A stretch of DNA of 64,000 nt from Lachnospiraceae bacterium UBA7589 (GCA_002476495.1 DLKL01000014.1:4007-68006); one strand, 5' to 3'. Positions 18,882-28,280 are shown, counted from the first letter of the stretch. The notes: generated by a model from the letters alone, not told the origin. Translations and numbers: made by a program.

Positions 18882-19412
18882 ATGAATGAAGAAAAAGACA
18901 ATTTTACTAATCCATTACCTCAGAAGGTAGATTATGACATAAGGGATCATCTCATATATGGCAATCAGAAAAAATGGAAAAAACTGATAGAATGGATTAT
19001 TACAATAATTGCCTGGATAGTTATTTTATCCTATGTCACTTATCTTATATATGGTTCTCTTGCTATAAAGTATAACTGGTATCTTCCGGAATTCAGAATA
19101 TATAACCGGGAAATGGTTCTGGAGATTCAAAAATATTTCTTTATACTTTTTATAGTAATGCTTATTGCCATAGTATTGCTCATATTCTGGAAGAATTACA
19201 ATAAGAGAAAATATGGCAGACTTCACAGAAGAAAATTCAGACCACCTGTAACAAATGAGGAGCTTAAGGAGCTCTTTCAGGTAGATGAGGAAATGATAGA
19301 GAAAATGCAAAAGGAGCGGGTAGTAGTCCTTAATACCAATATAGTACCTCAAAGTCTTGGGATGGGAAAGGAAAAGCGAAAGGAAAAGAAAAATGACAGA
19401 GACAATAAGTAA
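18882..19412 (+). CDS. pgaD: PgaD-like accessory protein for polysaccharide synthesis
   Basis: This 176-residue protein has two membrane helices (about residues 36-60 and 85-110) followed by a basic WKNYNKRKYG segment and a charged cytoplasmic tail, the layout of PgaD. In E. coli PgaD pairs with PgaC and the complex responds to c-di-GMP; whether that applies here is not shown. The ATG at 18882 lies just after the synthase stop. The tail is very rich in Lys and Glu. It overlaps the next gene by 20 bases. Confidence 0.72.
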   Translation: MNEEKDNFTNPLPQKVDYDIRDHLIYGNQKKWKKLIEWIITIIAWIVILSYVTYLIYGSLAIKYNWYLPEFRIYNREMVLEIQKYFFILFIVMLIAIVLLIFWKNYNKRKYGRLHRRKFRPPVTNEELKELFQVDEEMIEKMQKERVVVLNTNIVPQSLGMGKEKRKEKKNDRDNK

Positions 19413-19983
19413 TACAATCCGGAGTGAGGAATTTTTGTCTGCTATAAAGGAAAATGCCGCAAAGCTTACAAGAGAAGTAATATCGCAATCAGGAATAGGA
19501 AAAGGCAGCATACTGGTAGTGGGCTGCTCATCCAGTGAAATTATCGGAGAAAAAATCGGAACAGCCTCAAGCTTAGAGGCAGCCCGGGCCACATTTTCCG
19601 GTATATATCAGGTTACGAAGGAAGAGGGAATATATGTGGCAGCCCAGTGCTGTGAGCATTTAAACAGAGCTATAATTATTGAGAAAAGACTTGCTTTGCA
19701 GGAAAGACTTGATATTGTAAATGTTGTGCCACAGCCCAAGGCCGGTGGCTCCTTTGCCACTACAGCCTATGAATATTTTGATTCACCTGTGGCTGTGGAG
19801 CACATAAAAGCTGATGCGGGAATTGACATAGGCGATACTCTTATAGGTATGCATTTACATGATGTAGCTGTTCCTTTACGGACAGATATAAAAGTTCTGG
19901 GAAATGCCCATGTGGTATGTGCAAGGACAAGACCAAAATACATCGGAGGAGCAAGGGCAAAATATCTTGAGGAATATATATAG
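19393..19983 (+). CDS. TIGR01440 / UPF0340 (DUF436) family protein
   Basis: The 196-residue soluble protein matches the UPF0340 family: VVGCSSSEIIGEKIGT near residue 38, then AAQCCEHLNRA, PQPKAGGSFAT, and the C-terminal RTRPKYIGGARAKY. The biochemical role of the family is not established. AGGAAAAG precedes the ATG at 19393, within the end of the PgaD-like gene, so it is co-translated with the polysaccharide genes, possibly only by gene packing. Confidence 0.88.
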   Translation: MTETISNTIRSEEFLSAIKENAAKLTREVISQSGIGKGSILVVGCSSSEIIGEKIGTASSLEAARATFSGIYQVTKEEGIYVAAQCCEHLNRAIIIEKRLALQERLDIVNVVPQPKAGGSFATTAYEYFDSPVAVEHIKADAGIDIGDTLIGMHLHDVAVPLRTDIKVLGNAHVVCARTRPKYIGGARAKYLEEYI

Positions 19984-20061
19984 AGTAATGCTGACACTAT
20001 AAGCCGGTATAATGAATAAAATATAATATAAAGTGTTCCAAAGCAGGGGTGATGGGATAGA

Positions 20062-20490
20062 ATGAAGGAATATATGGAATTTACCCCGGAGGTCATGAGG
20101 TATACCGGTGTAATCAAAAAGGCTTTAATGATAGATGTGCCCCTTGTCCTGGAGGGAATATCCTATAGATGTACCTGCCTTGAATATCAGAAAATGGGAT
20201 ATTGTGTCATGCCCTTCAGAAGAGTTACCTGCAGCTTAGCAAGTAACATGGGAAGGATGATTAATGCTTCGGGATATTTTGGAAGAGAAATATATACTGT
20301 TCTGGTACAGATAGTTGATAGGGAAAATGTTATAATTGAGTATTGCCCGCCTGTTAATGGGAAAATAGTATATAACAGCGATTTGTTTCTGGCTGCAGTC
20401 AAAGCCATGAATGTTATAGATTACACTAAAAGCAGGGTATGGGTAGATTACCACGGAGATAAAATGTTAATAATTTGTAAAAGCATATGA
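20062..20490 (+). CDS. Hypothetical protein (142 aa)
   Basis: I do not recognise this 142-residue protein. It has no signal peptide or membrane segment and contains five cysteines, including a CTCLEYQKMGYC cluster near residues 38-49. GGGGTGATGG precedes the ATG. It stands between the UPF0340 gene and the small membrane-protein gene, in the same direction; the 78-base gap upstream contains no clear terminator. Confidence 0.7.
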   Translation: MKEYMEFTPEVMRYTGVIKKALMIDVPLVLEGISYRCTCLEYQKMGYCVMPFRRVTCSLASNMGRMINASGYFGREIYTVLVQIVDRENVIIEYCPPVNGKIVYNSDLFLAAVKAMNVIDYTKSRVWVDYHGDKMLIICKSI

Positions 20491-20519
20491 TACTAATTGT
20501 GAACATTTTTCAAATAATA

Positions 20520-20549
20520 TTGTAAGCAATGTAAATATAGTGATATAAT
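20520..20549 (+). promoter_or_regulatory. Promoter of the GlsB/YeaQ-type gene
   Basis: TTGTAA, an 18-base spacer and a perfect TATAAT lie about 50 bases before the ATG. Confidence 0.6.
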
Positions 20550-20599
20550 AACATAATGAATTTTATATAATACAAAAGTATAATCAGTGGGAGGCAGAT

Positions 20600-20848
20600 A
20601 TGGGATTTATAATTAACCTTATTATCAGTTTATTGTGTGGTGCTATTTCCGGATACATTGCCGGACAGATTATGGGAATTGAGGGCAATGTTGTCAAGAA
20701 TATAATTCTTGGCATCGTAGGTGGTGCAGTAGGCGGAGTTATATTAAGGCTTATCGGAATAACCAGCACCAACTTAATCGGAAGCATCATTGTTTCCATA
20801 ATAGGTGCATGTATACTTATTGCGGTAGCAAAATCTATAACAAAATAG
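20600..20848 (+). CDS. GlsB/YeaQ/YmgE family stress-response membrane protein
   Basis: This 82-residue protein consists of three Gly-rich hydrophobic helices with the family pattern GAISGYIAGQIMG, IILGIVGGAVGGVI and IIVSIIGACILI. Members are small inner-membrane proteins often induced by stress; their molecular role is unclear. GGGAGG precedes the ATG. It is monocistronic, with its own promoter and a bidirectional terminator. Confidence 0.9.
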   Translation: MGFIINLIISLLCGAISGYIAGQIMGIEGNVVKNIILGIVGGAVGGVILRLIGITSTNLIGSIIVSIIGACILIAVAKSITK

Positions 20849-20916
20849 GTGTATGTAATATGTATGCTGCAACCGGTATAATACCCTGCAACAGGCAGTA
20901 AGGATAGAATAAAGTG

Positions 20917-20958
20917 GCTCCTGACATATATGCTGTATGTCAGGAGCTCATTTTTATT
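20917..20958. terminator. Bidirectional terminator between the stress protein and MATE genes
   Basis: A perfect 12-bp stem (GCTCCTGACATA / TATGTCAGGAGC) with a 7-base loop is followed by a T-rich tract on the + strand and flanked by an A-rich side for the - strand. It lies between two convergent genes. Confidence 0.85.
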
Positions 20959-22330
20959 TTGCAGGAAATTTACGCCTTACAATTATAAAACAAACCACAT
21001 GGGCAAGAAAGGTGATTATCCAGGAAACCGGATAGGTAATATATATCATTTCCACAGTATGAAAGCACTCCATCCGGAAAAAGGTAAGAAGCCATATAAT
21101 CCTGAGACCACAGGCGCCTATAAGGGAAACTATCATTGGCATAACGGCATACCCCAGTCCTCTGAGCGAGCCTACCATTACATCCATAATACCACAAAGA
21201 AAATAGCAGGTTACAACATATTTTAGTCGAATAAGCCCTTCGTCTGCTACCAGTGGATTGTTAGTATAAAGACCAAGAAGCTGCCTGCCGAAGAAAACCA
21301 CCGTAAGACCCATTCCAAGCCCGACAACTACTACATAGAACAGAGCTGTGTAGAGTATTTTATTTATTCTGTCATATTTACCCGCACCTACATTCTGACC
21401 GGTGAAGGATATGGCAGACTGGTGAAAGGCGTTCATGGCCATGTATACAAAGCCTTCAATGTTGCTTGCGGCAGAATTACCGGCAATGACTATTTTACCA
21501 AAGGTGTTTACAGAGGATTGAATTACAACATTGGAAAGAGAAAAAAGCACACCCTGGAAGCCGGCAGGGAGTCCGACCTTAAGTATTTTAACCGGGTTTT
21601 TCTTATCAATGCAAAGCTCTCTCGGACAAAGCTTTATGTCCCCGTCCTCTTTTATAAGACACCTTAATATCATAAATGCTGAGATGATTTGTGATATAAC
21701 TGTTGCAAGGGCAACACCGGCCACGTCCATCTTAAATTTAATAACAAATAGCAGGTTGAGGCACACATTTACCGTTCCGGCAAACAAAAGGTAATATAGA
21801 GGCCTTTTTGTATCTCCAACTGCTCTTAATATGGCAGCCCCGAAATTGTATACCATGGTGGCAGTCATTCCCGAAAAATATATTCTCAGATACAAGGCTG
21901 CAAGACCAATAACCTCATCAGGGGCCTGCATAAGAATCAGAAGCTTTTTTGCAAACATAACTCCCACAATGGTAAGAAATAAGCCGCTTATAATACTTAT
22001 ACTGATTATGGTGTGGATAGATTTTTTTAGCTCCTCTTTTTCCTTTGAACCGTAATAATGGGCTACAAGTACATTTGCTCCTACAGAAAGCCCTACAAAA
22101 AGGTTGGTAAGAAGATTAATGAGGGAAGTATTTGAGCCTACGGCTGCGAGAGAATTGTCACCGGCATATTTTCCTACCACTACCACATCGGCAGCATTAA
22201 AAAGAAGCTGCAAAATGCTGGAAAACATAAGAGGAACTGCAAATAACAGCATCTTTTTTAATATGGAGCCGGTGCACATATCCATTTCATATTTTTTGTT
22301 TGTTTTTTCAGATGTTTTGTGTAAAATCAT
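20954..22330 (-). CDS. MATE family efflux transporter
   Basis: The roughly 458-residue protein has twelve predicted membrane helices and the paired MatE halves (PLMFSSILQLLFNAADVVVVGKY near the start and a matching segment GLPAGFQGVLFSLSNVVIQ in the second half). It should export drugs or metabolites by Na+ or H+ antiport. The start at 22330 has AAGGAG 6 bases upstream. The same frame is open back to an ATG at 22408, through a terminator-like hairpin, which suggests regulation by attenuation. Confidence 0.92.
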   Translation of the reverse strand: MILHKTSEKTNKKYEMDMCTGSILKKMLLFAVPLMFSSILQLLFNAADVVVVGKYAGDNSLAAVGSNTSLINLLTNLFVGLSVGANVLVAHYYGSKEKEELKKSIHTIISISIISGLFLTIVGVMFAKKLLILMQAPDEVIGLAALYLRIYFSGMTATMVYNFGAAILRAVGDTKRPLYYLLFAGTVNVCLNLLFVIKFKMDVAGVALATVISQIISAFMILRCLIKEDGDIKLCPRELCIDKKNPVKILKVGLPAGFQGVLFSLSNVVIQSSVNTFGKIVIAGNSAASNIEGFVYMAMNAFHQSAISFTGQNVGAGKYDRINKILYTALFYVVVVGLGMGLTVVFFGRQLLGLYTNNPLVADEGLIRLKYVVTCYFLCGIMDVMVGSLRGLGYAVMPMIVSLIGACGLRIIWLLTFFRMECFHTVEMIYITYPVSWIITFLAHVVCFIIVRRKFPAK

Positions 22331-22359
22331 AAAAAACTCCTTTTGTAAAAGGTAAGGAT

Positions 22360-22398
22360 AAAAAGAGGCAGCACACCAATATGGCGACAGCCTCTCTT
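22360..22398 (-). terminator. Terminator or attenuator in front of the MATE gene
   Basis: Read on the - strand, GAGGCTGTCGCCA pairs with TGGTGTGCTGCCTC (about 12 pairs, including G-U) and is followed by TTTTT. The G-U pairs occur only on this strand, so it works in the direction carB to MATE. It ends about 30 bases before the MATE ATG, too close for another promoter between. Confidence 0.7.
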
Positions 22399-22430
22399 TA
22401 TTCCTCATGGAAAACTCTGTATATTTTTAT

Positions 22431-22458
22431 ATTTTACAGTATTATGATTATTTGTCAG
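22431..22458 (-). promoter_or_regulatory. Possible MATE promoter upstream of the attenuator
   Basis: CTGACA (22453-22458) and TAAAAT (22431-22436) on the - strand are 16 bases apart and overlap the end of carB. Transcription would begin just before the hairpin. Confidence 0.4.
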
Positions 22459-25400
22459 TTATTTCACTGTGAAGCTCCTGTAAACTCTTAATTTCCCCTT
22501 CTTTGTGGGTCTTGACATAATGAATACCCGATGCGGTTGCTTTCGCTGCAGCAATGGTAGTCATATAAGGAATGCGGGCTTTGATTGCAGCCTTTCTGAG
22601 GTAGCTGTCATCATTTACACTATCCTTTCCTACAGGAGAGTTAATTATAAGGTCAATATCACCGTTTGTAATCATATCAAGCACGTTAGGACGACCCTCA
22701 TATAACTTTTTAACCTTCTTTGCAGGAATTCCGTCGGCACAGATTAGTTCGTAGGTATTTCCGGTTGCGACTATGTCAAAACCGTTTTCATGGAACTTTC
22801 TGGCAACCTCAACAACCTCGGCCTTATCCTTGCGGTTAACAGAGATTAGAACAGTACCGGAAAGAGGAAGCTTTGAGCCTACAGCCTCCTGGGCCTTGTA
22901 GAAGGCTTCACCATAGGATGGGGATAAACCTAAAACCTCACCGGTGGAACGCATTTCAGGTCCGAGTACAGGGTCAACCTCCTGGAACATATTAAATGGG
23001 AATGCAGCCTCCTTCACACCATAGTTAGGAATATGCTGCTCCTTTAATCCCGGTACAGGAGATGGTCTTCCTGTGAGCTCAGAGGTAATAATATCAGTTG
23101 CAAGAGGAACCATGCGTATATTACATACCTTAGAAACAAGAGGTACGGTACGGGATGCTCTAGGGTTTGCTTCGAGAACATACACCTTTCCGTTCTCAAT
23201 GGCATATTGCATATTCATAAGACCCTTTACATGCATTTCCTCGGCAATTTTTCTTGTATATTCCTTAATAGTCTTTACATTTTCTTCTGATATATGAACA
23301 GATGGAATTATGCAGGCTGAGTCACCTGAGTGAACGCCGGCAAGCTCAATGTGTTCCATAACAGCAGGTACAAAAGCATGAGAACCATCGCTTATGGCAT
23401 CGGCTTCACACTCAAGAGCATGATTGAGGAATCTGTCAATAAGTATAGGTCTGTCAGGTGTAACACCAACGGCAGCCTTCATGTATTCGGCAAGGGTTTC
23501 TTCATCATACACAACCTCCATGCCACGACCGCCGAGAACATAGGAAGGACGAACCATAACCGGATAACCGATTCCGTCAGCAATCTTCTTTGCCTCCTCA
23601 AAATTCACAGCCATACCTGATTCCGGCATAGGAATATCAAGCTTTTCCATCATGGCACGGAACAAATCCCTATCCTCGGCAAGATCGATTACCGAAGGAG
23701 CGGTTCCGAGGATTCTGACACCGTTTCTCTCAAGGTCATCTGCCAGATTAAGAGGTGTCTGACCACCAAACTGGGCAATAACTCCAAGAGGTTTTTCCTT
23801 TTTGTAAATGCTTAATACATCCTCAAGGGTAAGAGGCTCAAAATACAATTTGTCCGATGTATCATAATCAGTTGAAACTGTTTCAGGGTTACAGTTTACT
23901 ATAATGGTTTCAAAGCCAAGCTTCTTAAGAGCCAGTGCTGCGTGAACACAGCAGTAATCAAATTCGATACCCTGACCGATACGGTTTGGACCACCGCCAA
24001 GTATCATAATTTTTTTATTGTCTGTAACCGGATTTTTATCAGGAGCATTGTAGGTAGAGTAGTAGTAAGCACTGTTTTCTGTACCGCTTACATGTACACC
24101 CTCCCATGCCTCTTCAACTCCCAGGGAAATACGCTTGTTTCTTATATCGTCCTCGGAAATATCAAGAATCTGGCTTAAATACTTATCTGAGAAGCCATCC
24201 TTCTTTGCCCGGATAAGAAGCTCGTCAGCAGGAAGGCTTCCCTTTGATTTGATAAGCTCTTCCTCTTCCATAACCAGCTCTCTCATCTGCTGTATAAAAT
24301 AATGCTTAACCTTTGTAAGCTCAAATATCTCATCGTTGGTAGCACCCTTCCTTATAGCCTCATACATAATGAAGTGGCGTTCGCTGGATGGATTGATAAG
24401 AAGCTTTAATAATTCTTCCTTTGAAAGGGTATCAAAATTCTTCGCATGGCCAAGACCATATCTTCCTGTTTCGAGGCTTCGTATAGCCTTCTGGAAGGCC
24501 TCCTTATAGGTCTTACCGATGCTCATAACCTCACCTACGGCACGCATCTGTGTACCAAGCTTATCCTCTACACCCTTGAATTTTTCAAAGGCCCAGCGCG
24601 CAAACTTAATAACAACATAGTCTCCGTCAGGAACATACTTGTCAAGGGTTCCGTATTTTCCGCAAGGAATATCCTTGAGAGTAAGTCCTGCTGCCAGCAT
24701 GGCAGATACCAGAGCAATAGGAAAACCTGTTGCTTTGGAAGCAAGGGCGGAGGAACGGGATGTACGAGGATTGATTTCAATAACAATAATACGGTCAGTT
24801 ACAGGATCATGGGCAAACTGGACGTTTGTACCACCTATAACCTGTACAGATTCAACGATTTTGTATGCCTGTTCCTGAAGCCGCTTCTGACATTCCTGGG
24901 ATATGGTAAGCATTGGAGCTGAACAGAAAGAATCTCCTGTGTGTACGCCAAGGGGATCTATATTTTCTATGAAACAGACGGTAATCATATTGCCTTCTGA
25001 GTCACGGACTATCTCAAGCTCAAGCTCTTCCCATCCAAGGACTGATTCTTCAACAAGGACCTGTCCCACAAGGGAAGCCTGAAGACCTCTTGCACAGACG
25101 GTTTTCAATTCATCCTTATTATATACGAGACCACCACCGGCACCTCCCATGGTATATGCAGGACGAAGGACGACAGGGTATCCCAGCTTATCGGCAATGG
25201 CAAGTGCCTCATCGACTGAGTAAGCAACCTCACTTCTCGCCATCTCGATTCCGAGGGAATCCATGGTTTTCTTGAATTCTATACGATCCTCGCCTCGTTC
25301 GATGGCATCTACCTGTACACCGATAACCTGTACATTATATTTATCTAAAATACCTGCTTTGTATAACTCCTCACAGAGATTTAAACCTGACTGGCCACCC

Positions 25401-25669
25401 AGATTAGGTAAAAGAGCATCAGGACGCTCCTTTTTAATAATCTGCTCAAGTCTCTTGACATTAAGAGGTTCAATGTAAGTTACGTCAGCAGTTTCTGGAT
25501 CAGTCATAATTGTGGCAGGGTTTGAATTAACCAGAACTATCTCATAACCCAGTTTGCGGAGTGCTTTGCAGGCCTGGGTGCCGGAATAGTCAAATTCACA
25601 TGCCTGTCCGATTATGATAGGACCGGAACCAATAATAAGTATTTTGTTAATATCTGTTCTTTTTGGCAT
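22448..25669 (-). CDS. carB: Carbamoyl-phosphate synthase large subunit
   Basis: The 1073-residue enzyme makes carbamoyl phosphate from ammonia (supplied by CarA), bicarbonate and two ATP, for pyrimidines and arginine. Two ATP-grasp halves are visible (YPVVLRPAYTMGGAGGG and YPVMVRPSYVLGGRGME), each with an N-terminal pre-ATP-grasp motif (IIIGQACEFDYSG and NRIGQGIEFDYC), and a C-terminal MGS-like allosteric domain. AGGAGG precedes the ATG. carA is not adjacent: a + strand gene begins 207 bases upstream. Confidence 0.98.
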   Translation of the reverse strand: MPKRTDINKILIIGSGPIIIGQACEFDYSGTQACKALRKLGYEIVLVNSNPATIMTDPETADVTYIEPLNVKRLEQIIKKERPDALLPNLGGQSGLNLCEELYKAGILDKYNVQVIGVQVDAIERGEDRIEFKKTMDSLGIEMARSEVAYSVDEALAIADKLGYPVVLRPAYTMGGAGGGLVYNKDELKTVCARGLQASLVGQVLVEESVLGWEELELEIVRDSEGNMITVCFIENIDPLGVHTGDSFCSAPMLTISQECQKRLQEQAYKIVESVQVIGGTNVQFAHDPVTDRIIVIEINPRTSRSSALASKATGFPIALVSAMLAAGLTLKDIPCGKYGTLDKYVPDGDYVVIKFARWAFEKFKGVEDKLGTQMRAVGEVMSIGKTYKEAFQKAIRSLETGRYGLGHAKNFDTLSKEELLKLLINPSSERHFIMYEAIRKGATNDEIFELTKVKHYFIQQMRELVMEEEELIKSKGSLPADELLIRAKKDGFSDKYLSQILDISEDDIRNKRISLGVEEAWEGVHVSGTENSAYYYSTYNAPDKNPVTDNKKIMILGGGPNRIGQGIEFDYCCVHAALALKKLGFETIIVNCNPETVSTDYDTSDKLYFEPLTLEDVLSIYKKEKPLGVIAQFGGQTPLNLADDLERNGVRILGTAPSVIDLAEDRDLFRAMMEKLDIPMPESGMAVNFEEAKKIADGIGYPVMVRPSYVLGGRGMEVVYDEETLAEYMKAAVGVTPDRPILIDRFLNHALECEADAISDGSHAFVPAVMEHIELAGVHSGDSACIIPSVHISEENVKTIKEYTRKIAEEMHVKGLMNMQYAIENGKVYVLEANPRASRTVPLVSKVCNIRMVPLATDIITSELTGRPSPVPGLKEQHIPNYGVKEAAFPFNMFQEVDPVLGPEMRSTGEVLGLSPSYGEAFYKAQEAVGSKLPLSGTVLISVNRKDKAEVVEVARKFHENGFDIVATGNTYELICADGIPAKKVKKLYEGRPNVLDMITNGDIDLIINSPVGKDSVNDDSYLRKAAIKARIPYMTTIAAAKATASGIHYVKTHKEGEIKSLQELHSEITDK

Positions 25670-25876
25670 AGTAATGTCCTCCTTATATTCTCTAAAATAT
25701 TATATAGAAAATAGAAAAAATAACAAGTTTTTTTTACAGGTTTTATAAAAAAAATCACGCAATGAACTTTATTGTTGAAAAATGTAAAATAAAGTTTAAG
25801 TATAGTCTTTATTTGTCTGAAGAAAACTGATAAAATATGTGTGAATTTATTTGTGAGGAGTGGGAGAAAAAGTACT

Positions 25877-26740
25877 ATGGATTTGTATAACAAAATAGAA
25901 AAACTCAGATCTGAGAAGCAGTCATGGACAATAGTAGCAGCTTTCACCAGTATATTCATGGTATTTACCTTTGTAAGAATGACACTTTTCAGCCTGATTT
26001 TTCTGGTTGTGGTTTTAATTAGCTTCAGCAAAGTCAAAGATTGCAACAAAAAGATACAAAAGGTTTATAAGAATGAGTTCCTTTATGGCATTTTAAATCA
26101 GTACTTTGACAATGTAATATTCAACTGGGAAGGTGGATTTCTGCCGGATGAAATCAAGAAAATGGGATTAAACCGTATGGGAAACAGATTTTTTTCAGAG
26201 GATTACATCAGTGCAGTCTATAATGGGGTAGCCTTTCAGCAGGCAGAGGTAAAAATCCAGAATGTAACCGGAACAGGTGAGAACCGTTCGGTGCAGACAT
26301 ATTTTAAGGGACGGGTTTTCGTATTTGAATATGGTATGAAGGACGTTATATCTACAATGGTATTTTCAAAAAATTATATGTATGAGGGACGTGGCATTGG
26401 ATTGAAATACAACAAGGTTGAGATGGAAAGTGTTGGCTTTAATCAACAGTTTGTTGTAAAATCTGCCAGGGATATTGATGCCTTTTTCGTGTTAACACCG
26501 CAGATTATGGAATGCATTAATATATTGAAGAATAAATATGGCAATGTAGCCTTTCACTTTACACCTCTAAGGGTGTATGTGGCATATAATACAACGGAAA
26601 ATGCTTTTGACCTGGATACAAGAAAGAAGCTTGACCTTGGTCTTGAAAGGGAAAGACGTGAAAAGGATATAGCAGTAATTATTGATTTGATAAATGCATT
26701 ACAGATATCGAATAACCGTGACGGGGAGCAGATATCATAA
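25877..26740 (+). CDS. DUF3137 domain-containing membrane protein
   Basis: The 287-residue protein has two membrane helices near residues 18-55 and a large soluble domain that matches DUF3137 (FDNVIFNWEGGFLPDEIKKMGL and the FKGRVFVFEY segment). Its function is unknown. The ATG at 25877 follows GGAGTGGGAG; a GTG at 25841 is an alternative. A LemA gene follows 42 bases later, the common DUF3137-LemA pairing. Confidence 0.8.
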   Translation: MDLYNKIEKLRSEKQSWTIVAAFTSIFMVFTFVRMTLFSLIFLVVVLISFSKVKDCNKKIQKVYKNEFLYGILNQYFDNVIFNWEGGFLPDEIKKMGLNRMGNRFFSEDYISAVYNGVAFQQAEVKIQNVTGTGENRSVQTYFKGRVFVFEYGMKDVISTMVFSKNYMYEGRGIGLKYNKVEMESVGFNQQFVVKSARDIDAFFVLTPQIMECINILKNKYGNVAFHFTPLRVYVAYNTTENAFDLDTRKKLDLGLERERREKDIAVIIDLINALQISNNRDGEQIS

Positions 26741-26782
26741 GTCGGAAACAAATATATTACATAATAAAAGGAGGATATTATA

Positions 26783-27328
26783 ATGGAAATGGCTATTGGA
26801 GTTGTTGTAGGAATTGTGGTAATTGTACTTATCTGGTACATTGTGGTGATGAATGGCATAAAAACCCTTGAGCTTAAGGTTAAGGAGGGTGAATCAGGGA
26901 TAGATGTAGCCCTGACAAAGAGATATGACACCCTTACAAAAATGCTTGATGTTGTAAAGGCATATAAAGAACATGAGCAGTCAACTCTTACTAAGCTGGT
27001 TGAGCTTAGACGAGGCATGACAATGAGTGAAAAAAATGCCGCAAGCAGGAATATGGATGATGTAACAAAGGAAATAAATATTCTGGCGGAGAATTATCCG
27101 GAGCTTAAATCAAGCAATAATTTTGCCACATTGCAAAACACAATAACTGATGTTGAGGAGCATCTTCAGGCGGCAAGGAGGCTGTATAATTCAAACGTAA
27201 ATGCATACAACAGGAAGATTGTAGTATTTCCAAACAGCATTGTTGCATCTGGTATGAAGGCTGTTGAAAAACCATATTTTGAAGCAGAATCCACAAAGAG
27301 ACAGGATGTAAAAATGGATTTCAGCTAA
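26783..27328 (+). CDS. lemA: LemA family protein
   Basis: The 181-residue protein has one N-terminal membrane helix (about residues 4-24) and a long four-helix-bundle domain with the LemA pattern: SGIDVALTKRYDTLTKMLDVV, then the ENYPELKSSNNFATLQNTI block, ARRLYN.NVNAYN, and a C-terminal FEAES segment. LemA proteins are membrane-anchored and of uncertain role. AGGAGG precedes the ATG. It probably works with the DUF3137 protein upstream. Confidence 0.95.
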   Translation: MEMAIGVVVGIVVIVLIWYIVVMNGIKTLELKVKEGESGIDVALTKRYDTLTKMLDVVKAYKEHEQSTLTKLVELRRGMTMSEKNAASRNMDDVTKEINILAENYPELKSSNNFATLQNTITDVEEHLQAARRLYNSNVNAYNRKIVVFPNSIVASGMKAVEKPYFEAESTKRQDVKMDFS

Positions 27329-27442
27329 ATGCGGAATAACATTTACATAATGTACAGAGTATCAAATTTAAGTGACAAAAGTAAAAGAATGTAATATATT
27401 AGTAATAGTGAAGAATAAATATATTAACAGGAGGATATTTTT

Positions 27443-28228
27443 TTGAAAGATGTATACTTTGCCCTTTTGATACCTATGCTGGGTACTACTCTTGGGTCAG
27501 CCTGCGTAATGTTTATAAAGGGACAGTTAAACGCAAACCTTCAAAAAATACTCTCAGGATTTGCAGGAGGAGTTATGGTAGCTGCATCGGTGTGGTCCCT
27601 GCTGATCCCTGCCATAAATATGTCAGAGGAAGGTGGAATGGGCAGACTTTCATTTCTGCCTGCTGCTGTCGGGTTTCTTGGCGGTGTATTATTCTTGTTA
27701 TTACTGGATAAGATTATACCACATTTGCATGTGAACGAAGAAAAAGCGGAGGGACCAAAGGTTTCTCTCGGAAAGTCAACCATGCTTATACTTGCAGTGA
27801 CATTGCATAATATTCCGGAAGGAATGGCCGTTGGAGTCACCTTTGCGGGAATGTTATCAGGAGAGACTAACATAACATACATGGGTGCCATGGCTCTTGC
27901 AATAGGAATTGCAATCCAGAATTTTCCGGAGGGAGCGATTATATCATTGCCTGTATGTGCATCCGGGGTAAGCAGAAAGAGAGCTTTTTTGTATGGAACA
28001 CTTTCCGGTGTTGTTGAGCCGGTGGGAGCGGCTGTTACAATATGGCTGTCTGCATATCTGGTAAATGCCATGCCATATCTTTTAGCCTTTGCGGCAGGGG
28101 CGATGATTTACGTTGTAGTGGAGGAGCTTATTCCTGAGTGTAGTGAGGGGGAACATTCCAATATTGGAACAATAGGTTTTTCTATAGGATTTGTTCTGAT
28201 GATGATTCTGGATGTAGCCCTTGGATAG
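27443..28228 (+). CDS. ZIP family divalent metal transporter
   Basis: This 261-residue importer has eight predicted helices with the ZIP metal-site signatures HNIPEGMAVG (helix 4) and QNFPEGAIISLP (helix 5). The usual His-rich loop is short (HLHVNEE). It should import Zn2+, Fe2+ or Mn2+. The start is a TTG at 27443, supported by AGGAGG; no ATG fits. It ends in a strong bidirectional terminator. Confidence 0.93.
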   Translation: MKDVYFALLIPMLGTTLGSACVMFIKGQLNANLQKILSGFAGGVMVAASVWSLLIPAINMSEEGGMGRLSFLPAAVGFLGGVLFLLLLDKIIPHLHVNEEKAEGPKVSLGKSTMLILAVTLHNIPEGMAVGVTFAGMLSGETNITYMGAMALAIGIAIQNFPEGAIISLPVCASGVSRKRAFLYGTLSGVVEPVGAAVTIWLSAYLVNAMPYLLAFAAGAMIYVVVEELIPECSEGEHSNIGTIGFSIGFVLMMILDVALG

Positions 28229-28241
28229 AATATAGAGGCAT

Positions 28242-28280
28242 AAAACGAGGCTGCCGCATTTAATGTGGCAGCCTCGTTTT
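28242..28280. terminator. Bidirectional terminator between the ZIP and permease genes
   Basis: AAAACGAGGCTGCC (28242-28255) and GGCAGCCTCGTTTT (28267-28280) form a perfect 14-bp stem with A and T tails, serving both convergent genes. Confidence 0.93.

Noticed and set aside
19026..19592. - strand reading frame (188 codons) across the PgaD-like and UPF0340 genes
   Set aside because: It spans two real overlapping genes on the other strand and has no ribosome site.
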